From contig NC_080060.1 in NCBI RefSeq assembly GCF_026212465.1, positions 315,501 through 379,500 on the forward strand: DNA of 64,000 nucleotides, in the 5' to 3' direction. The notes below the pieces were generated by a model, which searched no databases, was not told where the DNA came from, and saw nothing but the letters and a program-made list of their open reading frames with translations. Source of the DNA: Amaranthus tricolor (lineage: Eukaryota; Streptophyta; Magnoliopsida; Caryophyllales; Amaranthaceae). Positions 50,720-64,000 of this stretch are shown one piece after another. The position numbers and the translations under genes were made by a program. How positions within the stretch are numbered: the first letter of the stretch is position 1; the number at the start of each line of letters is the position of its first letter.

Positions 50720-53700
50720 TTATTGGTTGTCACCGCTCACCTGCGTTGTACTTTCATTTCTAAAGAGGGCAGGCACGGTTTCCTCTGTAAAGTATTCTTC
50801 ATGGACAGTCTCTGCTGAACAAAATCTCACCTTCAACACAAAAATGTGACAATATTTAGAATCAGATTCTCAAAGCGTAGGATTTTCAACAGTCGTAGGT
50901 GTATAGAAACAAACTAGTATGCACAAGGTAACAAATACAATACCAGAGATGCGTGCTTTTTTAAGAGCGGCTTTGCCAACTGCCAAAGAGGCTTAAAAAC
51001 AAACGGTGCTTCCACGAAGAGCACTTGGCCCAACCTCTTTGGATAGTAATAGTAGAAGACATCAAACTGCAATCAACATTAGATGTCGTCGGTTAGTACT
51101 CTTATGTCATAAGCGAGTCTCATTTCCGAGCTTTACAAATATTCTACTGGGTATCCCTAGGGCTATTTTTTATACCTTACGAAAGCTCGAACTTGATTTA
51201 TAAGAAAGGAAAAACTTAGGGGCTAAGGTTCACTTTAGGCTAATCTACATGTAAGTCCATTGGTAAATCAATAGGGAAAAGTAAATTCTGTAAATTTTTA
51301 GGAATTCAGGAAAAGGTAAACATATTTACCAAAAACGTCAAGAAATTCATATCTGCATTTGCAGTACCGAAGCCCCTGAGATCGATTATCCCCAGTATTT
51401 GTTCTTGGCCTTCTGGGAGCTTACTCAAAGCTTTCTCGATTTGGAACACACATAATTTCTCATCCTCATCCTGCATCTGTAATCAGCGATTATGCATGCA
51501 TCATCAATAGGGCCGCTGCGGAATAATAAAGGCAAGGGAACAAGTTAAAGCCACTTTAATGTGTGAAATCATTCATATTTTTTCACAGTATAGTATAACT
51601 CAACCTTATATTCATTCAAAAAAGATGGACGCATGGAAGATTATAGGACATTAGTAGCAATTAAATGGCTATCCTATGGAGGGTTTGGGGGTTCAGACGT
51701 ATGCAACCTTAGCCTTCTTAACGAAAAAAAAATGATTGTTTTCAATTGACCCTTGGTAGCAAATATGATTTGCAACTTCATATAAAGAAGTGCATGTGAT
51801 TTATCGAGTCATTTTAATATAATCAAATGTAATCCAAAATCAACTATTATGAATGTTTGGCCATATCGAAATAAGGAACGCACTCTTTAGCATAGTTTTG
51901 TTTGTTGAATCCTCATCTCATCACTTAATTAGACTAAAAATCATTCAAATTTTGTTACTATTTATATTTCTAGAACTAGAATGTTATCTAAACTTACCCA
52001 AATAGTTTATGCCATTAATAGGACCGTAAAGCCAAACTAACAGAAAATAAACATAATTTCTGATGTATTCCCACATAAATGGTTGTGACTTTGTGATGCA
52101 GATTGAAGCACTAACAATGAACATTTAAATATTAATGGGCGAAAACATCAAATTTTATAAACATGAATGAAGCTAAAGATCTAGCCAGCACAACTTTCGT
52201 ACTTACTCCAGGGAAATGTTTTGATGCCTCCACTATAAGCACTGGTCTCCCATTCACATCAAGGAAGTCGTGCACAGAGCTTTTGCCTGTTTGAGCTGCA
52301 CTTTTCATCAAGTGTTCAGACAGATGAGCAACTCCGAATTCTTGACGCCATTTCTTGCACAAATATGAAAGCAATATCAGCTAAAAGTACAAAGCTAGTC
52401 CAATCTCCTATTGTTCGAAATGGAATGAGAGGAGATGCAAACTCATAAGCAGAAAGAAAATAAGCATCAAGAGACCATTTCAAGACATCATTCATTATTA
52501 AAGGCTAAAGCTAGGTTATGAAGAGGACAACAATGGTTTACGGGATAATCTTGATACACACTTGATGATAGTTCAACATTCCATTACCTAAGACCGTAAG
52601 ACGGAATTTGGGGATTAAAAATACGCAATTTACCCTTGTTAGTAATGACAAAGAGGTTGGAGGTTGGGTCCGATCAACCCTTGGTAGCAAACAATGTCGG
52701 ATCTTGGACTGTAATTTAGGGGGGCGAGGTTATTTTTTAACATTAGGGGACCAGGATTTGAACCCTTGACCATTAGTTTAAAAATTACGCTCTTAACCAC
52801 TAAGCCACATTTTTTTTACGGAAATAGTTATACACCATTTTGCTTTTGTATGATGACCCAAAAAATTTCAAGTGGGCTGGGCAGCTTTCGGCCTACATAA
52901 AGATCAGCCATTGGTAATGGAAAATTCACACAGGTTTATCTAGAATTGATGACATTACTTAGATCAACAAACCTGGGTATTGTAATCCATTGGAAAGAAC
53001 CATCAAATCATGTTGCACATAAATTCATCAGAGACTAGCACTAGCACGACTAAATAAGCAACAGTAGTTGGTACTACCAGTAATCAGTGCATTCAAAATA
53101 ATTGTTCCCAAAAATAGATCATATTATCAACATAGAGAGTGATACGTACAATTGCTTTATTAAGTCTTTTCACAGCGTCATCAACAGAAAAACTACGGTC
53201 TTTGAGAAACCAATAGATCATATTTTCATCATCCCGTCCATTCTTGCCCACCGGAAGTTCGTGGTATTCATTTTTGAGCCTTTCCTTCACTTCTAAAACT
53301 AGCTGCAAAAATTCGGATATTAAATTAATGAAAAATGAATTGAGGTAGGCCATAATCCTTCAAGTGAAATTGCTAGATACCATCCGAGCATTGAGCTAGA
53401 TATGTGCTTTGGTTTCATTTACCTTCCTACCTGTGCACATGAAGAGTGGGGTAAGAAACCCTTCTTAGAAGATGGGCTATACCTATACACAGATGCAACT
53501 AAGGGGAGGATGTGGGGTAAATTGTTGGCTTTCGGCCTGGTTCCTGTTTTTTTGGTAAGTAATAAAGCTTTCTTATTGAAAGTCGGCCTGGTTATGGAAA
53601 ACAAGACTTGTTCCGAGCAAAATGCTTAGCCACTAATAACCAAATACTTATGAACTTCTTTCCCAAATGAAACATCTCTCTCCATTCTTACTATCATTTA

Positions 53701-54869
53701 AATTTCTATTTGGGCGAATAAGTTGGTATACCTTATAGTCTCGACATATTTTACCAACTAAGCAAGCTGACATTCACTTCGACAAACTAATTTCTAGTTT
53801 TATGTTTCTATTTTCTATCCGTCTTTTATAGACAGAAAGAGAAACTAGATACAGAATTTTATAATGATAAACTGTCACTGGGATATCTTTCTCAAGCTCA
53901 CTATGTAGTTTGTTCAATGCAAAACAAATATCTCCTCATACTTCTTTGTTAAAATACTAACAAACTGTAATCTTTTTGCAATATCAACTAACTTAAAAAC
54001 CCAAAAATAACAAAGGTGCAGATAAACTGAACTCTAACTCAATCTGAGCTTACAGACACCTATAGCAACATGCCATTATCCTAATGCAATTATGTTGTTC
54101 CCACCTTGGCGGTTAGAGGGTCGGATTTCTTGTTAACAAGCTTACAATTTAAAGCACTATCCAGAAAAGATCAAATCTTTTTCCGGTTCTTTCTTCAGCC
54201 GAAGGTCTCATTGGCCACAACCTACTTATTCCTTATCTACTATGATAAGGTATGATGTGCCATTTTCCGTTCCTCCCCAAACACTGATCATAGACTTCTA
54301 TATGCGGATATATTCGGTATGACAACGATAATGATGATGAAACATTAATCAACTTAAAAACCCATAAAATAAACAAAAACCACAGAATGATAAAATGAAC
54401 TATAACATAACCTAATGCAATTACCAACCAAATTTCACCATAAAATGAGCTTATAAGTGCAAACTAACAGTCTAGAGCACCAACCAAAACAAGGTAAAAT
54501 CGATTTGCAATATCAATCAACTTAAACCATAAAATAAACAAAAATCACAGCATGATAAAATGAGTTATAACCTAATCTAATTCAATACCCACAAAATTCA
54601 ATAATTGAATGAGTTTATATCACAAACTAACAATTTAAAGAACTAACCAAAAAAGACTAACCCTAAACAATTACAAAACAAATCAAGATCAAATTTTATG
54701 CAGGAAAAACAAAACCAGACAAATGAAGTTTCACCTTATAAGAATTATCAGCATGAAGAGTACCACTGCTAAAGTTTCTAACACAAAAAGCAATCTTTTT
54801 GGGTTGATTGAAACGAATTGGTAGAATTGAAGGAGGATGAAGATAACTTGGGTACAATTTCATTGCCAT
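50720..54869 (-). CDS. SEC14-like CRAL-TRIO domain protein (6 exons)
   Basis: Single-domain SEC14/CRAL-TRIO protein, a fold that binds phosphoinositides or other small lipids and moves them between membranes. Exons on the minus strand: 54869-54735, 53302-53150, 52353-52207, 51476-51330, 51066-50944, 50830-50720. All are multiples of three with GT..AG introns; about 271 aa. The N terminus ([20 protein letters not shown]) lacks acidic residues and may be a plastid leader. Exon 2 is the helical CRAL-TRIO N region ([20 protein letters not shown]). Exon 3 has [15 protein letters not shown], exon 4 [16 protein letters not shown], and exon 5 [25 protein letters not shown], the lipid-pocket signature. 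There is no GOLD or nodulin extension. The ligand cannot be deduced. Introns contain three SINE pieces. Confidence 0.9.
51625..51785 (-). repeat. Au-like SINE in SEC14-like gene intron
   Basis: The minus strand reads 'gaagttgcaaatcatatttgctacc', 'aagggtcaattg', 'ctaaggttgcatacgtc' and a degraded 3' block. This gives the 5' portion of the family and confirms that the segments either side of the MITE in PAT1 intron 2 belong to one element. Confidence 0.55.
52560..52815 (-). repeat. two adjacent SINE pieces in SEC14-like gene intron
   Basis: 52585-52700 carries the Au-like words 'acccttgttagtaatgacaaagaggttg' and 'acccttggtagcaaacaa'. Next to it, 52735-52810 on the minus strand has an A-box-like GGCTTAGTGGTTAAGAGCG and a B-box-like AAGGGTTCAAATCCTGG, i.e. 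a tRNA-derived head. They could be one composite SINE or two insertions. Confidence 0.5.
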
Positions 54870-55209
54870 TTTTTTGTCTTCCTCTAAATTTCAAGTTTTT
54901 CTTTAGATTTTCAGTTTTTGATTCAATATTTGTCCTAAGTCAATCTGATTGTTGTTAAAGGGGTTTTGGACTTTAAGGCCAAGTTCCATAAATTATGATC
55001 AGGCAAATTGTGAAACACAAAATTTTGAGGCCCAAGTCATTGCTCAATTCTCATACATGTGGAATGTGGTTGTCCTTTACATTTTCTATAGATTTTTCAG
55101 AAATTTTTTGTGTTTTTAAGTTTTATACGTAGTATTATTATCTGAAGTTACAAGTGTTTGATTGAATATATATAAATAATATAATATTGAGAACACCTAG
55201 GGATATATA
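54870..55209. promoter_or_regulatory. SEC14-like promoter region, left flank of the hAT element
   Basis: Sequence upstream of the minus-strand SEC14-like ATG. The hAT insertion begins only about 340 bp from that ATG, so it could influence expression of the gene. Confidence 0.4.
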
Positions 55210-55223
55210 TAGACCTGGGAAAA

Positions 55224-55376
55224 ATTGATCCGACCCGAAAATTGATCCGAAACCCGCCCGAAAAAATTGGGTTGAAACCCGGAAATTATGACCCGAACCC
55301 GAAAAATGACCGAACCCGAAGAACCCGTAAAAAAACGGGTCGGTCGGGTCCGGGTCGGGTCTGACCCGACGGGTTG
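55224..55376. repeat. left subterminal array of the hAT element
   Basis: Dense reiteration of GACCCGA, GATCCGA and CCGAACCCG variants, with the inverse TCGGGTC also present at its inner end. The right-end counterpart is at 58835-58969. Confidence 0.8.
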
Positions 55377-55464
55377 GTGCTTGTTAAAAAAACCTAAGTT
55401 CTTGAATTTCCTCCTCTTCCGCCATTCCTAAGTTAAAAAAACCTAAGTGCTGCTGCTGCTGCCG

Positions 55465-55593
55465 CCATTCCTCCTCTTCCTCAAGTTCTCTCGCTCGATT
55501 TTGCTGCCTCCATTCATCTTCCTCAAGTTCTGACGCTCGATTTTGCTGCCGCCATTCATCTTCCTCAAGTTCTCAAGCTCGATTTTGCTGCCG
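55465..55593 (+). repeat. three-copy 42-45-bp tandem repeat in hAT leader
   Basis: Units begin CCATTC at 55465, 55510 and 55552, with a fourth partial start at 55594. Each contains 'cttcctcaagttct' and 'gctcgattttgctgcc'. They lie between the left subterminal array and the transposase ATG, in what is probably its 5' untranslated region. Confidence 0.85.
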
Positions 55594-56175
55594 CCATTGT
55601 CGAATGTAAGTTACTTGCTGATTTGAATCTCCTTTGTCTTCATTCCCTTAGTCCCTTTCCTTTGATTCTTTGTTGATTCTTTGTTTTTGTTGTTGATTCT
55701 TGTTGATTCTGATTTGTTGATTCTGATTTGTCTTCATTCTCACGCTCGATTTGTTGTTGATTCTGATTTGTTTTTGTCTTCATTCTGATTTGAATCTCCG
55801 AGGACGTTTAATTAAGTTTGGTACTATAGTTTGTTCTATAGTGGATAACTGGATAGTTTGTTTTTGTCTTCATTCTCACGTTTCAGTACTATAGTGATGG
55901 ATAACTGGATAGTTTGTTCTTGGGTTACTTTTGGAGCTCACAAAATCTCCAAAAACGAAAACAAAAACGAAGACCTCCAAGATTTCAGATTTTGTTCTGA
56001 TTTGTTCTGATAGTTTGTTCTGATTTGTTTTTGTTCTTGGATAGTTTGTTCTTGGGTTACTATAGCACATGGATAACAGATTTTCAGATTTTCAGTACTT
56101 TTGGAGCTCACAAGATTTCAGATTTCAGATTTCAGATTTTCAGTACTATAGTGATTTGTTTATTTGTTGATAAGC

Positions 56176-58707
56176 ATGTCAAAACAAAAACGAAGACCTC
56201 CAAAATCTCCATTTTCAATGCCAAATCTTCCAATAATTCAAGGATATACTCAACTCTCACCATCTTCATCCTCAACTCCATCTTCAACTCCAATTATTTC
56301 ACCGGGATTTTCAATCTCTTCTTCATGTAGTGCGAATTCATGTCCAAGTGTGGGTAAGTTATGAATAAATTTGTTTTTTTTTTTATAAATTAGTTTAACT
56401 GAATGTTTTTTTATAAATTAGTCTAATGTTTAATTTTGCTAAGTTGGTCATTGAGTAATCAGCTTGATACAAACTTGTTTCTTTGTCTTTATGAGTAGAA
56501 GAGCAAGCAGCTACAAACAACATGAATGCGCCACTATCCGAATGTAAAAAAAGAAAATGGACTTCTCCTGTTTGGAAGGATTATGATTGTTTTGATGGTC
56601 ACATGTTTGAGGACAATATTCCAAGAGCTCTTTGTAAATATTGCAAACAAGGTCCTATTCTTGCTCATTCTACTAATGGAACCACAAATTTTAAGCGTCA
56701 TAGTGAGTCTTGCTTTGCACGAGCTACTTTTGAAATTAACAAACAAAAAAAGGGTAAGAAAGACAAGGGTGATCTAAAACATTTTGACCCTTCCATGTAT
56801 AAGAAATTAGTGGCTAGGGCAATTATAAGACATGGTTATTCCTTTACATTTGCTGAAGATGCTGAAAATCGAGCTATACATAGCTTCTTAAATGAAGATT
56901 GTATATTTATTTGTCGAAAAACCGCTAAGAAGTATTGCTTAGAAGTCCATAAAAATGAAAAACTTAAGTTGAAGAAACAAATGAGCATTGGGGTGTCTTC
57001 AAAATTTTGCTTAACTACTGATATGTGGCATTCGATTGTGGATGAGGGTTATCTTTCATTAACTGCACATTATATTGATGATGATTGGAAGTTACACAAT
57101 AAGATTATTGCTTTTTGTCATGTCCCCCCTCCTCATAATGTCAACATGATACATGAGAGGTTAATTGCAATTATAAAAGAATGGAAGCTTCAACAAAAGG
57201 TGTTCTCAATCACATTAGACAATGCTAAGTACAATGATAATATGCAAAAATTGCTTGCTCATAGTCTAAGTGTGTATAATCCATTGCTTGCTTATGGTGA
57301 TTATTTTCATGTTCGTTGTGGTGCTCATATTTTGAACTTAATTGTTCAAGATGGTTTGAAGGTCATTGGAGATGAAATAAAAACAATAAAGACCTTGGTT
57401 AAGTATATAAATGGTTCTGAAGTACGAAAAGCAAAGTTGAGGGAGTGTGCAATTGGTATTGGTGTTAGTATTTCTAAAAAGTTGTGGTTGGATTGTCCTA
57501 TAAGATGGAATTCTACCTATAGGATGCTTGAAAGGGCATTGATTTATTGTCCTTGTTATGAAAACCTGAAAAGAATTGACAAAGACCTTCCTAATATTGC
57601 TACACATGATGATTGGTCAAAGGTTAAAAAAATTGTTGCACTTTTAAAACCTTTTGATGATATAACAAAACAGTTTTCGGGGAGAAATTATCCAACTGCC
57701 AACTTGTACTTTAAAAGTGTGTGGAGAATCGAATGTTTGTTGATACAATATGCTGATTGTGAAGATGCGTTTTTAAAAGATATGGCAAAGAATATGAAAA
57801 ATAAATTTGATAAATATTGGGAAAATTATAGCGTTGTTCTTTCTTTTGCTGCCATGATGGATCCTCGTTATAAATTTCAATTGATCAAATATTATTTTGA
57901 ACACTTGGATCCTCAAAATGGGTCCTGGAAAGCCAACCAAGTCAAAGACAAACTCTATGATTTATTTGCGGAGTATGTAAGGAATGATACTCCCTATGAC
58001 CGTGAAGCTAGTAGTCATGTCGTGGATGATGATCTTCTTGTAAGTATTTTTTTTTTGAAGTTTTTTATAATTGTATTGTTATTATTTTAACCTTCTAATT
58101 ACTAGTACTTTAATAGGGATTTTCATCTTTTGCTGGAGGGACTAGTGCAAATTTGTCACAATTAGATATTTATCTTGAGGAGTCTAGGCTTGATCATCAT
58201 CTTGAACTAGATGTATTGCAATGGTGGAAAACAAATGAAACTCGACATGCACAGGTTGCGCGTATGGCAAGGGATTTATTAGCCATTCCAATTACTACTG
58301 TTGCATCCGAGTCAGCTTTTAGCTTAGGAGGTAGAGTGCTTACAAAGTATAGAGCTTCTCTTCAACCGGATACTGCTGAGGCTTTAATTACTAGTCGTAG
58401 TTGGCTATTTGGTTATAAAGTAAAAGAAGGTAAATTTATCAATTATTTGAGTTTTGAATGCAAATAATATGATCTTCAATTCGTTAAACTAAAACTATAG
58501 TTTATTTTGTGAATTTGTTTTATGTTGATAGATCCACTTGAAAATGGATTAGAGGTTGATCTTCCACCAATGTGTAATGAAGAAGCTAACAAAGATTTAG
58601 AAGATAAAGATGAAGATGAAGATGAAGAAGATGAAGATGAAAAAGAAGATGAAGGCGAAGAAGAAAATCAAAATGAAGATGAAGTGTTTGAACAATTTGC
58701 TATTTAA
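56176..58707 (+). CDS. hAT transposase with BED zinc finger (4 exons)
   Basis: Catalyses cut-and-paste movement of the surrounding element. Exons: 56176-56353, 56499-58039, 58117-58429, 58532-58707, phases 1, 0, 1, about 735 aa with no internal stop. Residues 1-20 are basic (MSKQKRRPPK), a possible nuclear signal, and are followed by a Ser/Pro-rich stretch. The BED finger is at about 78-131 (C105-x2-C108, H127-x3-C131). The RNase-H-like core shows LTTDMW (Asp about 234) and ITLDNAKYND (Asp about 300). The hAT dimerisation region in exon 3 is intact (LDVLQWWK, LLAIPITTVASESAFSLGGR, YRASLQPDTAEALI). The last exon adds an unusual Glu/Asp-rich tail of about 35 residues. The start is the ATG in the first exon with a good donor; a later in-frame ATG lies at 56522. 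Confidence 0.9.
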
Positions 58708-58834
58708 CATGTTCTTATTTATACATTTAAATTGATTCATTTCGATATTTTTTTTTGTAGTATGATGCATTTTAGACATTTTAATGATTTTTTTTTATGT
58801 TGAATTAGTCGATTGGATATTCTGATGTTTTATG

Positions 58835-58969
58835 GTAACCCGTTGGATCAATCCGAACCGACCCGAAACCCGGAGTGATCCGACCTGAAACTGACCCGAT
58901 CCGAAACTGACCCGACCCGAAAATGACCCGACCGAAATTGATCCGACCCAAAACCCGACCGACCGACCG
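58835..58969. repeat. right subterminal array of the hAT element
   Basis: Tandem variants of ACTGACCCGA, GATCCGACC and GACCGACCG lie just inside the right inverted repeat. They are the counterpart of the array at the left end. Confidence 0.8.
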
Positions 58970-58982
58970 TTTTCCCAGGTCT

Positions 58983-60958
<1,976 letters not shown>

Positions 60959-61289
60959 GATCCAAACTTCTTCATCATCGTATTCGGTGTATTCAGTTAA
61001 AGAAGCTATGAGCTATTGGTTTGACAGTATTAATTGTTTTTATTGGCTTTTAAGCTAGTTGGATAAGTCAATTATTTAGAAATCAAATATTTAATAAAAT
61101 TAGGTATTAATTATTGACTATTTGATAAGACACTTTATTTTTTTGACTTTTTAAACAATCAACAAATTAAGAGTCAACCCAAACCATCTACCAAACCCCT
61201 TATATAGTTGCAATTTGGAAATACGAATTATTTTTACAATTCATTATGTATAGAATATATAAAGTTGTTTGATGAAGAGCAACAGTTAA

Positions 61290-61362
61290 GCGCTCGTGGC
61301 CTAATGGATAAGGCATTTGACTTCTAATCAAAGGATTGTGGGTTCGAGTCCCACCGAGCGTG
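61290..61362 (+). tRNA. tRNA-Arg (anticodon TCT)
   Basis: A 73-nt cloverleaf. The acceptor stem GCGCTCG pairs with CGAGCGT (one G-T pair), with discriminator G at 61362. The D arm contains TGGCCTAATGGATAAGGC (A box). The anticodon stem TTTGA/TCAAA encloses the loop CTTCTAA, giving anticodon TCT. The T arm is GTGGG TTCGAGT CCCAC (B box). There is no intron. A T run a few bases downstream can serve as the RNA polymerase III terminator. It appears fully functional. Confidence 0.97.
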
Positions 61363-63572
61363 ATTTCAATTTTCTTTTGAAAAGCTTGTTTTTCCTATTT
61401 TTTTTTATTATTTAATGTTAAAATTCTTTGTATTTCATACTCCACATTTTAGATTTCTATAATACACTTCATATTGTTTATAATTTAAAATGTTTCTCGG
61501 TTATACATTGAGTGGTATAATTCTATGAGCAAATCTTGTATAATGTCATCTTATGTTCGTACAAGTTCATAGTCCAAATTCAAAAATAAGTATTTTATTT
61601 TAAAAGTGAATATTGAAATTGATTTAGAAGTATATATATATCTTACAGTAAAACCGTCTCTAAAAAAAATTAAAATCCTATAAACTTAAACATTTCATGT
61701 AAAATGTGTTTCTAATTTATAATTAAATGCCAAATACTCAAAAACATTTAAGGTAATAAAAATTAAAATGCTTACAGAATTAAGATCCAAATTGCCCCAA
61801 ACTGTTCAATGTTTGTAAGAGTTGAGACATTATCACAAAGGACTGGTAATTTTTAAGTGGTTGTTGGTTTGGTATTAAGAAGAATAATTTGCATAGTAAC
61901 TTGCCACTTAATGATATAATCATCACCTTTAGAATTTCAAACACTCATGTAAATCTTGACTTATTTGAATAAAACAAATTATCTAAAACATATCAAATCA
62001 TTTTCTTTGAAAATTTTAATTTTAAAGGAAGTAACCATCTAATCAATAATGATTAGTCGTTTTTTATTCAATAGAAATACAAGGTTGGTACGATTAAATT
62101 TTAGTAGAATTTCAACCACAAATAACTGATAGCCACTAGCTATAAACTTCATTGTAAGCTTTATCAAGAACTAGATTATAGAATGAATATAATAATATAC
62201 ACTGAATTTAATGATAACAAATTTAACATAATACATATATGTGCAAGAAAACATAAATCTTCAAATAAATATCTAAATTACATTCTCAATTTTTCTTACT
62301 AGCTACATTAAATCGTTGTTTCCTTATGTGAGGTTGAAATGATGGTTGACATCAATTATTAACGGAAACAACCTCTTTGTAATTACTAACAAGGGTAAGA
62401 CTGCATACATATTCGACTCATCAATCTCGCCTAGATGGGAGCCACTTAATGACATTGGAATAATGGAACGGTGTATCAAATTTATGTTTCTATGAAGTGC
62501 TTCCTATAATCAGATATTATATAAAGCTGATCAGCACTTGTCATAAAACTATGTATTTAGAGGTCTAAATACAAACTAATTCTAGGATGAAGGCCAGCAT
62601 CTTCTAAAGTCATTACCATTTGATCAACACCAAGAAGTTTTCTTGAGAAGCTTGATATTAATCTGTAATTCTAAATTCCAAATCTATGTAGTAGAATTAG
62701 CATATTGCCTGCACCTTGTCTGTTGCTGAGAAACTGTGCTTCTTTCGCTCAGCCATTCGAAAACCTTATAAGTATCGTCGAGAAATTTCGAAAAAGTTAG
62801 ATTACAAACATTTAACAACTGCGAGGAAGAGTAATTATCGTTATATCAGATGATTAATGTGCACTCGAATGCAAAATACTCATCCTCGCAAATCAGAACC
62901 TATTGGGTTTCAATAGTTACAATTTAAAAGACTGACTATATACTTTTTGTTGCTATTAAATAGTTTGGTTGATTCTTATGACTAATGGTATTAAGTGAAT
63001 AGTTTGGTCTTTGGCCAGTGATGGAAGGAGGCCATGAAGATTCAATGGTTGCAGCAATGTCAATGGATTCACATTCCTTTTGAATTATATAAAAATTCTA
63101 CTTGCTAATTGATAATATATTATTACTAAATCAGTTGCTCTTTCCACATCAATAAAAATGTCGGTTCATTCCTCACTATAGATTAGTAAGCACAAAGGTA
63201 AACAAGAGCACAAATCGTCTTTGTTAAGTGAGTGTTTGGGAAGGGTTCCACCACAGGGGTGTAATAGAGGCAAACTTTACCCCGTATTTATGAAAGAGAC
63301 TGCTTATAGAACTTAAGCCTAAGACTTTTCAGTCACACAATGACACCTGAATCGGTTACACGAAGGTTCCCTTTCAGCTAGCACAAAGTTGGGAACCATG
63401 TAAATTTGTGTTTCAATTTTGATTGCTACCAAGAGTATAGAGTTTTTTTCTAATGTTCATTTTGGGAAAGCTAAAAGGTTTTGACTCATGTTTGGAAACT
63501 GGTTAAATTCAGTTCAAATTGCATTGTGGTATTGATAGGAGGGCTTTAATATAGTATCAACATAAACATATA
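61363..63572. other. gene-poor stretch with one SINE fragment
   Basis: No protein gene is seen. At about 62340-62480 lies an Au-like SINE fragment on the plus strand (CGGAAACAACCTCTTTGTAA, 'acaagggtaagactgcatac', 'gatgggagccacttaatg', 'attggaataatgg'). Confidence 0.5.
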
Positions 63573-63827
63573 CTCCCTCGTTTCCTCTGATTTTGCCCCA
63601 CCTACTATTTTAGTTCATCTAACTGAAATTCCTCATTTCGGACATGACCCCACTCATAATATCCCACTAAAAACCTACAATTTATTTCTCTTTCCTACAT
63701 TAAAACCTATAATTACCCTACTAAAGTACATGGTCCCACTTACGATACTCCATTAATTTACCCACCCACCTAATTTTCTTAATGCTTGTGTCATCTCCCA
63801 AGGAGTAATATCAGGGGGACATAGGAG
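63573..63827. mobile_element. Stowaway-like MITE
   Basis: The left end CTCCCTCGTTTCCTCTGAT and the right end, read inverted, CTCCTATGTCCCCCTGATA are imperfect inverted repeats. TA flanks both sides (63571-63572 and 63828-63829). The interior is non-coding and about 255 bp. Confidence 0.68.
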
Positions 63828-63829
63828 TA

Positions 63830-64000
63830 ATATTAACAATAGAGAATCATGAGTTGGCATAGTGTTAAACTATTCCTTCAGCCTTTGTAATAGAGGTTTG
63901 ATTTTCACAATATCAATTCCCCCTCGCTCTCTTGCTTATAAGGATTGTCCTTATTCCAAAATCAGCAAAATGTAGTACTAATATTGTAAACCAGACCAAT
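63830..64000. other. window end, nothing recognised
   Basis: Contains a tRNA-like phrase near 63848-63915 ('agttggcatagtgtta', 'aggtttgattttcac') that may be another degenerate SINE head. It is cut by the window end before it can be classified. Confidence 0.3.

Overview
This is a nuclear segment from a flowering plant, most probably a eudicot. The genes are intron-rich with GT..AG splice sites and plastid-type leaders, the intergenic DNA is very AT-rich, and there are plant SINEs, Stowaway and MULE miniature elements, a TRIM, RTE-type LINE pieces and a complete hAT element. I cannot name the species from sequence alone. All gene models were spliced by eye from coding similarity and splice signals.

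Layout. 1194-6291 (+) encodes plastid anthranilate phosphoribosyltransferase (PAT1, tryptophan synthesis), 10 exons. A divergent U2 snRNA copy lies behind it on the minus strand (6686-6881), with a plant snRNA upstream element. 8223-10721 (-) is a two-exon WD40 diphthine methyltransferase (DPH7-like). 10.7-20.6 kb is mostly transposon debris with nested insertions; a GC-rich stretch near 14.4-14.7 kb could be a 5' untranslated exon of the next gene. 20672-29183 (+) is a 20-exon MORC-type GHKL ATPase, best matched to MORC6 (RNA-directed silencing). 30321-37240 (-) is a five-exon multi-pass membrane protein of unknown function with a long intron holding a ~400-bp AT microsatellite. 39847-44230 (-) is a decayed, 5'-truncated and internally deleted copy of MOS1 (MODIFIER OF SNC1), abutting an RTE LINE fragment and a MULE-like remnant. 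47089-49656 (-) is a SOUL heme-binding protein and 50720-54869 (-) a small SEC14/CRAL-TRIO protein with a possible plastid leader. 55210-58983 is an apparently intact hAT transposon with matching terminal inverted repeats, identical 8-bp target duplications and an uninterrupted spliced transposase. The right end is gene-poor, with a second long AT microsatellite, one tRNA-Arg(UCU) and a Stowaway-like element.

The host genes do unrelated jobs (amino-acid synthesis, translation-factor modification, chromatin silencing, heme binding, lipid binding) and do not form a cluster. The strongest leads are the intact hAT element, the MULE-like family with dyad GTTCGCAG repeats and a perfect 9-bp target duplication, the nested SINE/MITE insertions that date one another, the U2 copy altered in its branch-site pairing region, and the MOS1 pseudogene that keeps its introns.
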